Assembly (NCBI RefSeq): GCF_017742215.1
Contig: NZ_JAGHKP010000003.1
Location: 678,308 to 742,307 of the forward strand
Origin: Chitinophaga chungangae
GTDB lineage: Bacteria; Bacteroidota; Bacteroidia; Chitinophagales; Chitinophagaceae
DNA: 64,000 nt
Direction of reading: 5' to 3'
Below the pieces are notes generated by a model. That model saw only the letters and a program-made list of their open reading frames with translations, was not told the DNA's origin and did no database searches. This document shows, one piece after another, positions 1-9,146 of this stretch. Every line of letters starts with the position of its first letter. Position 1 is the stretch's first letter. A program made the translations under genes and the position numbers.

Positions 1-111
1 CATGAACAGCGGGCTGGCGAAGGGCGCACCGGTAAAGAACTGCACCAGCAGCAGTATAAAATTGACCGCCGCGGCCGCAAGACCGAACTGGATATGAATT
101 TTAGTTTTCAT
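1..111 (-). CDS. Membrane protein, N-terminal fragment (runs off the window)
   Basis: Only the first 37 codons lie in the window; the protein begins MKTKIHIQFG and continues into a hydrophobic segment (about residues 11-27, AAAAVNFILLLVQFF), so it is an integral membrane protein or has a signal anchor. The ATG lies 3 nt after the TAA of the dihydroorotase-like gene, so the two are almost certainly co-transcribed and probably translationally coupled. A small DUF4199-type membrane protein would fit the position and N-terminus, but that is a guess from context; the family cannot be assigned from this fragment. Confidence 0.6.
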   Translation of the reverse strand, partial: MKTKIHIQFGLAAAAVNFILLLVQFFTGAPFASPLFM

Positions 112-114
112 GCC

Positions 115-1380
115 TTATGCGAGGTAAGCCTGGTTATTGTTGATAATTCCCTTTACCGTGCCGGTCATTTTACGGCCGATGAAGGGGGAATTTTTGCTTT
201 TGGAACCGATGTGCCCGTCTGTGAACTGGTATTCTTCCGCCGGGTCGAAAAGGGTGAGATTGGCGGGCGCACCTTTGGCAATGGTCAGTTCAGGCAGGTT
301 GAATATTTTGCGCGGGTTGATGCTGAGCAGTTCGCTGAGCCTTTCGGGGGAAAGGCCGGGCAGCGCGGTGAGAAGCGCGCTGAAAGCGGTTTCGAGGCCG
401 ATCATGCCGGGTTTGGCGTATTCGAACTCCACTTGTTTGGCATCCCAATCCTGCGGCTGATGATGCGTGGCGATGCAGTCTACCACGCCGTTGATCACCG
501 CGTCGCGCAGCGCCTGCACATCGTCCTGGCTGCGCAGGGGCGGGCTCACTTTCAGGAAGCTGTCGTAGGTAACGAGGTCTTCTTCGGTGAACAGCAGGTG
601 GTACGGGGTTGCGGAGCAGGTTACGCTGAGGCCTTCCGTTTTGGCGGCGGCGATCAGTTCGATGGCCTTGCGGGTGCTTACGCCGGTGAAGTGCAGGCGG
701 GATTCGGTGTACCTGAGCAGGTCGAGATCGCGTTTGATCATGATCTCTTCCGCAATGGCGGGTTTGCCGGGCATGCCGAGGCGGGTGGAAAAAACGCCTT
801 CGTGCATGAGGCCGTGGCCGGATATGCTGGTATCGTCGGGTACCTGGATAATGGTGCCGGAGAAAGCTTTTACGTATTGAAGGGCTTTGAGCATGATGCC
901 GGAGGCCTGTACGGGTTTAAGCCCGTCTGAAAAGGCGACCGCGCCGGTTTCTTTCATCTCGTACATTTCCGCGAGAGAAGTGCCTTCGAGATTTTTGGTG
1001 ATGGCGCCGATGGGCAGCACGCGCACGGCCCCGTAGCGGGTTTTGCTGAGCACGTATTCTATCTGCGATTTGGTATGAAGGGCGGGCTGAGTGTTCGGCA
1101 CGATCATAACGGTGGTGAAACCGCCTTTTGCGGCCGCCATGGCGCCGGACTGGAGATCTTCCTTATATTCCTGTCCCGGGTCGCAGAAATGCGCGAAAAC
1201 GTCCGTGAAACCGGTAGTTACGTGAAGGTTCGGGCCGGTCACCACCTGGGCGGAAGGGTGTTGAATACCGGCGGCGATATTGGTGATCACGCCGTTTTCG
1301 ATGAGAATATCCTGTATTTGCCCGTTGAAAGGGGATGAAGGAGCTACGATCTTTGCGCTTTTCAGTAAAATATGCATCAT
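115..1380 (-). CDS. Dihydroorotase-like amidohydrolase, metal-ligand-deficient (PyrC'-type)
   Basis: This 421-residue protein aligns along its length with class I dihydroorotases of pyrimidine biosynthesis: PG..D..H..CDPG near residues 57-69, GGFTTVMIVPNTQP near 86-99, AFSDG near 149-153, HEG near 193-195, TPYHLLFTEEDL near 258-269, PPLRS near 280-284 and a GLETAF signature near 328-333. The zinc ligands are largely missing. The usual DxHxH is DVFAH (60-64); the HCED histidine is replaced (VPDD, 180-183); HxxHxS is HFTGVS (230-235); and the catalytic Asp of ATDHAP is His (ATHHQP, 304-309). Known inactive dihydroorotase homologues (PyrC') serve as structural partners of aspartate transcarbamoylase, which is the best guess here; a catalytic copy would then be needed elsewhere in the genome. 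The ORF starts ATGATG, so the second Met may be the start. Confidence 0.85.
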   Translation of the reverse strand: MMHILLKSAKIVAPSSPFNGQIQDILIENGVITNIAAGIQHPSAQVVTGPNLHVTTGFTDVFAHFCDPGQEYKEDLQSGAMAAAKGGFTTVMIVPNTQPALHTKSQIEYVLSKTRYGAVRVLPIGAITKNLEGTSLAEMYEMKETGAVAFSDGLKPVQASGIMLKALQYVKAFSGTIIQVPDDTSISGHGLMHEGVFSTRLGMPGKPAIAEEIMIKRDLDLLRYTESRLHFTGVSTRKAIELIAAAKTEGLSVTCSATPYHLLFTEEDLVTYDSFLKVSPPLRSQDDVQALRDAVINGVVDCIATHHQPQDWDAKQVEFEYAKPGMIGLETAFSALLTALPGLSPERLSELLSINPRKIFNLPELTIAKGAPANLTLFDPAEEYQFTDGHIGSKSKNSPFIGRKMTGTVKGIINNNQAYLA

Positions 1381-1478
1381 TTGAATTTATCCCGGGCAAA
1401 TGTACGTATTTATGTGGTGTGATGTATAGCGGTGGGAAGCGGTTGTCAACAGAAATTCATAGAAAAAGGGATAAAATT

Positions 1479-1509
1479 TTTGCAAAAATGAAATGAATGG
1501 TTACTTTTG
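1479..1509 (+). promoter_or_regulatory. Promoter of the tRNA-Pro gene
   Basis: TTTG at 1479-1482, a spacer of exactly 19 bp, and TACTTTTG at 1502-1509 reproduce the Bacteroidetes housekeeping promoter (-33 TTTG, -7 TAnnTTTG). It lies about 32 bp before the mature tRNA 5' end and has no closer plus-strand gene to serve. Confidence 0.75.
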
Positions 1510-1540
1510 CATCCCGTCGTTAAAACACGGTACCGGAGTT

Positions 1541-1614
1541 CGGGACGTAGCGCAGCCCGGTAGCGCACTTGCATGGGGTGCAAGGGGTCGCTAGTTCGAA
1601 TCTAGTCGTCCCGA
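1541..1614 (+). tRNA. tRNA-Pro (anticodon GGG)
   Basis: A complete cloverleaf is visible. The acceptor stem is CGGGACG (1541-1547) pairing with CGTCCCG (1607-1613); the D stem is GCGC/GCGC. The anticodon stem CTTGC/GCAAG encloses the loop ATGGGGT with anticodon GGG at 1575-1577 and G37. The T arm GCTAG/CTAGT encloses TTCGAAT. The discriminator base is A at 1614 and the CCA is not encoded. A C1-G72 pair is characteristic of bacterial tRNA-Pro. It reads proline CCC codons (and CCU by wobble). The gene is monocistronic, with its own promoter and terminator. Confidence 0.96.
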
Positions 1615-1623
1615 CGAATAAAA

Positions 1624-1663
1624 TAAAGCATTTACAGTTTACTGTAAATGCTTTATGTTTTTT
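1624..1663 (+). terminator. Intrinsic terminator of tRNA-Pro
   Basis: A perfect 15-bp inverted repeat (arms 1624-1638 and 1641-1655, 2-nt centre) is followed by TGTTTTTT. It starts 10 nt after the tRNA. Confidence 0.85.
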
Positions 1664-1916
1664 GGCACTCCCCAAAACGTATTTTCGGCGATTTATCTCC
1701 CTCCTTCCTCTATTGCCAAACAAAAACAAACATTCGTTTTTTCATAATTTTATATAGTTTGCACAATAAATCAGGGTCCTCGTTACCGCCTATACTTTTG
1801 ATAATTTATCCTGATCGGCCACGTGAACAGAGTATTCAGTCATTTTCGTTATTAAATTCAGCAAATAGCCTGTAAAATAAATCGTACACGATATTCCATA
1901 ATTGAATTTAGATGCT

Positions 1917-2528
1917 ATGGATCATAATGAAAAAATCGTAGTCAGACAATTAAAGGAAGGTTCTGAAAAAGCCTACAGGTATATATACGACACTTATTAT
2001 GCAACATTGTGTCATACTGCGAATAAGTATGTAAAAGATCATGATCTGGCGGAGCAGATCGTTGGAGATACTATTTTTCATTTGTGGGAGATCCGGGAAA
2101 CGCTGGAACTGGAAATTTCTTTGTTGTGGTACCTAATGACCGCGGTCCGCAACCGGTGTTTTAATTACCTTTCGTTAGCGCGCACCCGGTACGAAGTGCC
2201 CATTTCCAGCCTCGTACGCAGTGAAAATGTGTCGGATGCAGATGTTTTCACCTATGCTACGTCAAAGGATGATGCGCTCAGGCAGTTAGTGGAGAAAGAG
2301 CTGGATGCGGAACTGAAACAGGCCATCAATGAGTTGCCGCCTGAATGTAAGCTCGTTTTTATAAAAAGCCGTTTTGAGAAAAAGCGCTATGAAGATATCT
2401 CGCGGGAACTCAGCATATCGGTCAATACCGTAAAATACCATATGAAAAATGCATTACGTTTCTTAAGGGAACGGCTTGAAAAACACATTGCCATTGTTAT
2501 CATTCTCCTCGTCAAAATATTTTTTTGA
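1917..2528 (+). CDS. ECF RNA polymerase sigma factor (PUL 1 regulator)
   Basis: An ECF sigma-70 factor of the FecI-like type found at Bacteroidetes PULs. Region 2 is visible around KAYRYIYDTYYATLC and DLAEQIVGDTIFHLWE, and region 4 as a helix-turn-helix around YEDISRELSISVNTVKYHMKNALRFLRE. It directs transcription of the downstream susCD operon when released by the FecR protein encoded next. I start at the ATG at 1917 (MDHNEK); a TTG at 1902 in frame would add five residues. The C-terminus ends in a strongly hydrophobic stretch (IAIVIILLVKIFF), unusual for a cytosolic sigma factor. A TAnnTTTG-like element (TACTTTTG) lies at 1793-1800, without a good -33 box. Confidence 0.92.
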   Translation: MDHNEKIVVRQLKEGSEKAYRYIYDTYYATLCHTANKYVKDHDLAEQIVGDTIFHLWEIRETLELEISLLWYLMTAVRNRCFNYLSLARTRYEVPISSLVRSENVSDADVFTYATSKDDALRQLVEKELDAELKQAINELPPECKLVFIKSRFEKKRYEDISRELSISVNTVKYHMKNALRFLRERLEKHIAIVIILLVKIFF

Positions 2529-2582
2529 TTTTGACTACCCGCTTACCCCGATTCGCTGTCTTATAATCAACAGCTCTATAAG

Positions 2583-3608
2583 ATGAAATTCCAGGTTGAT
2601 GAATTAATTGCCGCATTTCTGGCGCAGGAACTCGATGAAGATTCCACGGAAGAGCTATTGCAATGGGTAAATGCGTCGGCTGCCAACAAGTTATATTTCC
2701 GGCAGAAACTGGATGCATGGTCGGTTGCAATAGGGGAAAAAGAATCACATCTATACGATAAAAACAAAGCCTTTCAAAGATTCAGAAAGCGTTTGCTTCA
2801 TGCGAAACAGCCCGGCCGCCAGGCCCGGGGTGGGGCTGTTCTCAGGTATTTGTCGCATCATAAGGTCGCTGCCTATGCTGCAATGGTGCTGATGCTGGCA
2901 GGGATCGGCGGCTTTTTTTATATGAAAGGTCTTCCCGGGTTGGGTATTATGGATGTGAATAAAAACCTGTACGTTCAGATTTCCGTTGCCCCCGGCGAAA
3001 CAAAAAAAATGCTCCTCCCGGATAGTACTGTAGTATGGCTTAACGCCGGATCAACGTTCAAATACCCGGAAAATTTCAGTGGCAGTACCAGGGAAGTATA
3101 CTTAAACGGAGAGGGGTATTTTGAGGTGAGGAAAGATGCAGGCCACCCTTTTATTGTAACAACTGCAAAAGGAAATATTGTTGTCACCGGAACCACTTTC
3201 AACGTATCAGCATATGCAGGCAAGCCACGTTTTGTTACCGCATTGCTGGAAGGGCACGTTTGTGTTAACACTCAAGGGGGAAAGAGCCAGGACCTTGTGC
3301 CCATGCAAAAAGCGGAATTAATCAATGAAGCGTTGGTCGTTTCCGCCGTAACCGATACGGATATCTACAAATGGAAGGACGGATTGATTGCTTTTGACAA
3401 CGTACCTATTACCGAAGTATTAGAGCGCCTCGAGAACTCATTCGGCAAAAAAATCACCATCCGGCAGCTTAATGATCCCGATTTGCTTTTGACCGGAAAA
3501 TTCAGGGTTTCCGATGGTTTGGAGTATGCGCTTGAGGTGCTTGGCCATAGTTATGGGCTCCGATATACTAAAAACTCCAGCGATAATGGCTACGACATTT
3601 TAAACTGA
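2583..3608 (+). CDS. FecR-family anti-sigma factor (PUL 1)
   Basis: A 341-residue inner-membrane anti-sigma factor. The cytoplasmic N-terminal region (about 1-90) would bind the sigma factor; one transmembrane helix follows at about 94-113 (VAAYAAMVLMLAGIGGFFYM). The periplasmic FecR domain spans about 130-230 (VAPGETKKMLLPDSTVVWLNAGS, GEGYFEV, VTGTTFNV), and a C-terminal DUF4974-like domain about 265-341 (FDNVPITEVLERLENSFGKKI). The order sigma, FecR, SusC/D predicts that ligand binding at SusC is sensed through its STN domain and relayed by this protein. It begins 54 nt after the sigma gene. Confidence 0.92.
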   Translation: MKFQVDELIAAFLAQELDEDSTEELLQWVNASAANKLYFRQKLDAWSVAIGEKESHLYDKNKAFQRFRKRLLHAKQPGRQARGGAVLRYLSHHKVAAYAAMVLMLAGIGGFFYMKGLPGLGIMDVNKNLYVQISVAPGETKKMLLPDSTVVWLNAGSTFKYPENFSGSTREVYLNGEGYFEVRKDAGHPFIVTTAKGNIVVTGTTFNVSAYAGKPRFVTALLEGHVCVNTQGGKSQDLVPMQKAELINEALVVSAVTDTDIYKWKDGLIAFDNVPITEVLERLENSFGKKITIRQLNDPDLLLTGKFRVSDGLEYALEVLGHSYGLRYTKNSSDNGYDILN

Positions 3609-3722
3609 CGGGAATTATACCACAAAGTATTTATTAATTGATAACACGGGCAGGGTCAACCACTGCCTGGTGATAACTATTGCGAGTATTCATTTAAGAA
3701 CAGCATAAATCCAGATTCATTC

Positions 3723-6700
3723 ATGAATAGTATTACAAAATCGTCTTTTGTACCCCGTCACGTGCATATGCGGGGAGTTAATTACAGATACCTGATAAGA
3801 ATGGCGGCCACGGCTTTTGTATTCTTGTGGTGTGTCAATTGCGTGAATGCGGCAGTCTATCAAAACGGAAAGGTTTCGCTCAATGTGGAAAACATTTCTT
3901 TAAAGGAGGTGCTTAAAAAAATAGAGGACCAAACGAGCTATCTTTTTATCTATTCAAAAGATATAGACGTAACCGGCAAGGTATCGTTACATGTGCAGAA
4001 TGAAGATATGACCAACGTGCTGAATTCCCTGCTTTCGCCCCAGGGACTGACCCATAAGATCGAAGGGAAGCATATCATTATAAAAGGAAATCCGGCGGCC
4101 CCGCAGCGCCAGGCTCCCAGAACGCTGCGTGGAAGGGTAATAGATTCCAAAACCCAGAAACCCGTCCAGGGCGCCACCGTTGGCATCCTGGGGACCACTT
4201 CGGGCACCACGACCGATAGCGATGGTTTTTACCAGCTGCGTACCGAACTGAAAGAGTGCGTGCTTGTAATAAGTCATATTGAATATAGTAACCTGCAAAT
4301 AAGGGTTAACGCAAACGAAAACATATACGATGCAATCCTTGTTCAGAAAGAGACCGCACTGAACGAAACGGTTGTTGTCGGCTATGGCACGCAGCGTAAA
4401 ATAAGTAATATAGGTGCGCAGTCTTCCCTGAAAGCGAGCGATTTGAAAATCCCGTCCTCTAACCTCACAGGAGCGCTGGCGGGAAGGATTTCAGGCGTAA
4501 TTTCCGTGCAGCGTTCCGGGGAGCCGGGTAAAAATGTCGCCGATATCTGGATCAGGGGGATTGCCACACCCAACAGCGCTTCACCGCTCATTCTTGTTGA
4601 CGGTGTAGAGCGGTCTTTCAATGATGTGGACCCCGAAGACGTTGAATCGCTCACCATACTAAAAGACGCTTCTGCGACCGCTGTTTACGGGGTGCGCGGC
4701 GCGAACGGCGTTATTATCGTCAAAACCAAACCGGGCAGGATGGGAAAACCCACTATCAATGCCGATTATTACGAATCATTTACCCGGTTTACAAAAAAAG
4801 TGGACCTGACGGATGGCATAGCATATATGAATGCGGCTAACGAAGCTTTGCGTAACGACGGGCTGGCGCCAAAATATTCCCAGGAGTATATTAATAATAC
4901 GGCGCTGGGAAAAGACCCTTACCTGTACCCGAATGTAAACTGGCTGAAAGAAGTATTCAACGATTGGGGGTATAACAGGAGAGCAAACGTAAACGTTCGC
5001 GGGGGAAGCGAGAAAGCCGTTTATTATGCTTCGGTAAGTTATTATAACGAAACCGGCATGATGACCACGGATAAAACAGTGACCGGTTATAACTCCAAGA
5101 TGAAATACAGCCGTTATAACTTTACCACCAACGTGTCTATCAACGCTACGCCGACTACTAAAGTGGAGATTGGCGCGCAGGGGTATTTAGGTGAAGGGAA
5201 CTACCCGGCCATTTCATCGCATGATGTTTACAACTCCGCCATGGGCATTTCACCGGTCGATTATCCTAAAATGTTTTATATAAGGGGAAAGGGTTATGTT
5301 CCCGGTATCAATCCCAACGGAGGATTCAGAAACCCTTATGCGGACGCTACCCGCAGAGGCTACGATAACATCGCGAAAAACCAGGTCTATTCCAACCTCA
5401 GAGTTACGCAGGACCTGGAAGCTTTTACAAAGGGGCTCAGCTTTTCAGCGATGTATGCCTACGACGTGTACAACGAAGTGAACCTGCACCAGTCCCGCCG
5501 CGAATCCACTTATTATCTCACAGACCTGAACGTTCCTTATGATATGGACGGGTACCCGATCCTGACCCGGACCTACACCGGTTCCGATGTATTGGGATAC
5601 AGCCAGTCGGCATCCGGAAATAAAAGAACGTATCTCGAAGCGTCTTTCAATTACGACAGGTCGTTCGGTGAGCACCGTGTGAGCGGATTATTGCTTTTTA
5701 ATCAGCAGCAAAGATTGCTCTATCCGCAGGGCACGCTTGAAAACGCCATCCCGTACAGGATGCAGGGCGTTGCCGGGCGTGCGACCTACTCCTGGAAGGA
5801 CCGTTATTTCGCCGAGTTCAATATCGGCTATACCGGCGCGGAAAACTTCTCTCCCAGGAAAAGATACGGCACATTCCCCGCTTATGGTGTGGGATGGGTG
5901 ATATCCAATGAAAAGTTCTGGGAGCCTTTGCATAATATCATTCCGTTCCTGAAATTCCGGTATACGGATGGAAGGATCGGGAACAGCAATGTTTCAGACA
6001 GGCGCTTTATGTACCTGGATCAGATCAACGGCAACGGTTCTTTCGGATATGTTTTTGGCGTAAGCGGTACCAAATACGGCGGCTACGAAGTGATCAACAA
6101 TGCGGTTGACCTCGTGTGGGAAGAATCCCGCAAGCAGGACCTGGGTATCGAGCTGAGGACACTCAACGGCGACCTGTCCATCATCTTCGACATCTTCAGG
6201 GAAAAACGTAAGAACATCCTGCTGAAACGTGAAAACTCCATTCCGTCTTTTATCGGGTATAATATGGCTTCACCATACGGTAACGTAGGAGTCGTGGAGA
6301 ACAGGGGATTTGACGGAACGATAGAATACAACAGGCGACTTAGCGATAACTGGAGGATCAACCTGAGAGGAAACATCACTTACAACAACGATCAGTGGAT
6401 CAAAGGAGAATTGCCCGATCAGCGTTATTCATGGATGAACCAGTTTGGGGAGAAGATACTCGGGCAGCGGGGATATATCGCAGAAGGATTGTTCACACAG
6501 TCGCAGATCGATGATATGGCGCGCTGGCAGCAACTTTCAGGCGAAGATAAGATAACGACGCCCAAGCCGTTTGCTACCCAGTTCGGCACCGTAAAAGCAG
6601 GAGATATCCGTTATAAGGATCTGAACAACGATGGTCAGATAGACGCCTATGATAAAACTTACATCAGCCGCGGCGATGTTCCGGCATTCGTATACGGCTT

Positions 6701-7178
6701 AGGCTTCAATATAACCTGGAAGAACCTGATGGTAGGCGCCCTTTTCCAGGGAGTCGCGAAAGCTGAACGTATATTGGCCGGCAACAGCATCCAGCCCTTT
6801 GTCGGCGGCGGCGGTGCGGGTAACCTGTACAGCAATATCGACGACCGGTGGACGGAAGAAAATCCCAATCAGAACGTGTTTTATCCGCGGCTTTCATACG
6901 GGGGCGAAACGGTAGACAATCAGAATAACTTTCAGCCCAGCACCTGGTGGGTACGCGATATGAGCTTTTTACGCCTTAAAACGCTTCAGGTATCCTATAA
7001 TCTGCCCAAACACTGGTCGCAGACAATGAAGCTCAATAATGCCGCCGTGTACATCATGGGATACAATCTGGTAACGTTTTCCAAATTCAAACTCTGGGAC
7101 CCTGAACTGAATTCCAACGACGGAAGCCAATACCCGAATATCAGTTCGCTTTCCATAGGCATCAACTTTACTTTTTAA
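3723..7178 (+). CDS. SusC-family TonB-dependent transporter with STN domain (PUL 1)
   Basis: An outer-membrane glycan importer of 1151 residues. In order: a signal segment (about 22-44); an STN (secretin/TonB N-terminal) signalling domain (about 48-122); a carboxypeptidase-regulatory-like domain (about 135-208, TLRGRVIDSKTQKPVQGATV); a TonB box (ETVVVGYGTQ, 215-224); the plug with the SusC signature LKDASATAVYGVRGANGV (313-330); and a long beta-barrel ending in SIGINFTF with a terminal Phe. The STN domain matches the upstream ECF/FecR pair. Next to a GH76 mannanase, its cargo is probably manno-oligosaccharides (inference). The stop is 11 nt before susD. Confidence 0.95.
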   Translation: MNSITKSSFVPRHVHMRGVNYRYLIRMAATAFVFLWCVNCVNAAVYQNGKVSLNVENISLKEVLKKIEDQTSYLFIYSKDIDVTGKVSLHVQNEDMTNVLNSLLSPQGLTHKIEGKHIIIKGNPAAPQRQAPRTLRGRVIDSKTQKPVQGATVGILGTTSGTTTDSDGFYQLRTELKECVLVISHIEYSNLQIRVNANENIYDAILVQKETALNETVVVGYGTQRKISNIGAQSSLKASDLKIPSSNLTGALAGRISGVISVQRSGEPGKNVADIWIRGIATPNSASPLILVDGVERSFNDVDPEDVESLTILKDASATAVYGVRGANGVIIVKTKPGRMGKPTINADYYESFTRFTKKVDLTDGIAYMNAANEALRNDGLAPKYSQEYINNTALGKDPYLYPNVNWLKEVFNDWGYNRRANVNVRGGSEKAVYYASVSYYNETGMMTTDKTVTGYNSKMKYSRYNFTTNVSINATPTTKVEIGAQGYLGEGNYPAISSHDVYNSAMGISPVDYPKMFYIRGKGYVPGINPNGGFRNPYADATRRGYDNIAKNQVYSNLRVTQDLEAFTKGLSFSAMYAYDVYNEVNLHQSRRESTYYLTDLNVPYDMDGYPILTRTYTGSDVLGYSQSASGNKRTYLEASFNYDRSFGEHRVSGLLLFNQQQRLLYPQGTLENAIPYRMQGVAGRATYSWKDRYFAEFNIGYTGAENFSPRKRYGTFPAYGVGWVISNEKFWEPLHNIIPFLKFRYTDGRIGNSNVSDRRFMYLDQINGNGSFGYVFGVSGTKYGGYEVINNAVDLVWEESRKQDLGIELRTLNGDLSIIFDIFREKRKNILLKRENSIPSFIGYNMASPYGNVGVVENRGFDGTIEYNRRLSDNWRINLRGNITYNNDQWIKGELPDQRYSWMNQFGEKILGQRGYIAEGLFTQSQIDDMARWQQLSGEDKITTPKPFATQFGTVKAGDIRYKDLNNDGQIDAYDKTYISRGDVPAFVYGLGFNITWKNLMVGALFQGVAKAERILAGNSIQPFVGGGGAGNLYSNIDDRWTEENPNQNVFYPRLSYGGETVDNQNNFQPSTWWVRDMSFLRLKTLQVSYNLPKHWSQTMKLNNAAVYIMGYNLVTFSKFKLWDPELNSNDGSQYPNISSLSIGINFTF

Positions 7179-7189
7179 ATCTGACAGCA

Positions 7190-9127
7190 ATGAAACGTAT
7201 AATATTGAAATGCACGATAGGATTACTGGTACTGTCAGTTGTTTCATGTTCCAAATATTTCGACCAGGTTCCGCAGGACCGTTTGTCGATGAAAGAAATA
7301 TTCCAGACCAGGTCCGGCGCATTGGGATACCTGGCTAACGTGTACACCTACATCCCTGACGAATTCAACCAGCGCCAGGTGCATGAAACCGCACTTTACA
7401 GAACGCCCGGCCCCTGGACGGCCGCGAGCGATGAATCCGAATATGTTTCTCCCGGCAACAGGGCAAAACTGATCAATAATAATACGCTCGACGCAACGGA
7501 CGAAACGATGGTCAAACACCGCTGGAAAAGCTGGTTCACCGGTATTCAGCAGGCAGGGGAGTTTATTGCTAATATCGACCAGACGCCGGACGACCAGGTA
7601 GGCTCCGCCGAAAAGGCACAATGGAAGGCAGAGGCCAAAGCGATGCGCGCCATCTATTATTTTTATCTCGTGCGCGCCTACGGCCCCGTGCCCGTTTTGC
7701 AGCAAAAATACGATCAGGATACGCCCACCGATGAATTGCAACTGCCGCGCAACACAGTCGATGAATGTTTTAATTTCATCGTGCAGCAATTGAAAGAAGC
7801 GCAAACAGAAGGACTTATGGATAACGCCGCTTCAGACGCCGTTTCCGGGATGGGGCGTATCGATAAAGCGATTGCTCAGGCCTTTATCATAGAAGCGCTT
7901 ACATTCAGGGCAAGCTGGCTATTCAACGGCGAAAGCACTTATTATTCCGGCCTGGTTAACCGCGACGGAACAAAACTCTTTCCCAACGCTCCGGACGCCA
8001 CGGCGATCAGGGCCAACTGGCAGAAAGTGGCGGATGAATGCGTTGCATTCTTCAACACCTATGGCACCAGGTTTAAACTGATGTATACCGATAAAAACGG
8101 TAACCTGCTCCCAGGCCCTGACAATACGGGCTTCGACCCTTATGAATCTTACCGGCGGGGCGTCCGCACGCTGAGGAACCAGATGTCGAACAACACCGAA
8201 ATGATCTTCTACCGGATCGATAATTCAGCCGGTACGATGGAATACGACCGTATGCCCAACGATCGCCGCATCAGCGACGGGAACTTTAAAGGCGGAAGCC
8301 TGCTTGGCGCAACACAGGAACAAGTAGACGCTTACTTTATGAGCAACGGTACCTCACCCGTCACCGGTTACCGCGCGGATGGTATCAATCCGGTCATTAA
8401 TGAGGCTTCGGGTTATAGGGAAGAAGGCGTGAGCAATGCTGATTTCACTTCCGCCACAGGACGGGTATATGCACCCGCGGGAACGCGGATGATGTATGTA
8501 AACCGTGAACCCAGGTTCTATGCGGATATTACTTTCACCGGACAGAGATGGTTTGAAGGCACCAACGGCGGTAACATCACCGATTTTACCTATAGCGGCC
8601 CCTGCGGAAAACTGTACGGGGTAAATGACTATACCAGCACCGGTTACCTGGTACGTAAACATATGGGGTCCGGCGACCGTAATCAAAGCCTGATATGCAT
8701 ATTGCTCCGTTTGCCGAATATTTACTTCGATTATATGGAAGCGCTTTGCCACACCAATCCTTCCAGCCCCGAGCTGTGGAAATACATGAACCTCATCCGT
8801 AAAAGAGCAGGCATCCCCATGTATGGAGAAGGTCCCAATGCATTGCCCCGGCCCGCTGATGCGAATAGCGTAATGGACCTGATCCGCAGGGAAAAAAGAG
8901 TGGAACTGGGCTTCGAGAACAGCCGTTATTTCGACGTCCGTCGCTGGGGGCTTGCCACCGAGCATTTCAACAGACCGGTGCATGGCATGAACATCAACGC
9001 CGATGGAAACGGTTTCTTCGTTCGTACAAAAGTAATAGACAGAAGTTTCTCCCGGCAGTATTTTTTCCCGATCCCGCAGGGAGAAATAGATATCGATAAA
9101 AATCTGATTCAGAATACCGGGTACTAA
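7190..9127 (+). CDS. SusD/RagB-family glycan-binding lipoprotein (PUL 1)
   Basis: The surface glycan-binding partner of the SusC above, 645 residues. The lipoprotein signal ends at Cys20 (LLVLSVVSCSK). The SusD fold shows as TPR-like repeats (RAIYYFYLVRAYGPVPV is the typical helix near residues 150-166) and a C-terminal RRWGLATEH...FFPIPQGEID...NTGY block found in nearly all family members. It is longer than the usual 500-600 residues, with an insertion in the middle (about 330-450). It binds oligosaccharide at the cell surface and hands it to SusC. Confidence 0.94.
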   Translation: MKRIILKCTIGLLVLSVVSCSKYFDQVPQDRLSMKEIFQTRSGALGYLANVYTYIPDEFNQRQVHETALYRTPGPWTAASDESEYVSPGNRAKLINNNTLDATDETMVKHRWKSWFTGIQQAGEFIANIDQTPDDQVGSAEKAQWKAEAKAMRAIYYFYLVRAYGPVPVLQQKYDQDTPTDELQLPRNTVDECFNFIVQQLKEAQTEGLMDNAASDAVSGMGRIDKAIAQAFIIEALTFRASWLFNGESTYYSGLVNRDGTKLFPNAPDATAIRANWQKVADECVAFFNTYGTRFKLMYTDKNGNLLPGPDNTGFDPYESYRRGVRTLRNQMSNNTEMIFYRIDNSAGTMEYDRMPNDRRISDGNFKGGSLLGATQEQVDAYFMSNGTSPVTGYRADGINPVINEASGYREEGVSNADFTSATGRVYAPAGTRMMYVNREPRFYADITFTGQRWFEGTNGGNITDFTYSGPCGKLYGVNDYTSTGYLVRKHMGSGDRNQSLICILLRLPNIYFDYMEALCHTNPSSPELWKYMNLIRKRAGIPMYGEGPNALPRPADANSVMDLIRREKRVELGFENSRYFDVRRWGLATEHFNRPVHGMNINADGNGFFVRTKVIDRSFSRQYFFPIPQGEIDIDKNLIQNTGY

Positions 9128-9146
9128 ATCTAAAAAAGAAATAACG

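Noticed and set aside
3609-3722. A second antisense RNA candidate in the leader of PUL 1 susC
   Set aside because: There is only a weak GGCAG/CTGCC stem with no T tract on either strand and no minus-strand -7 element.
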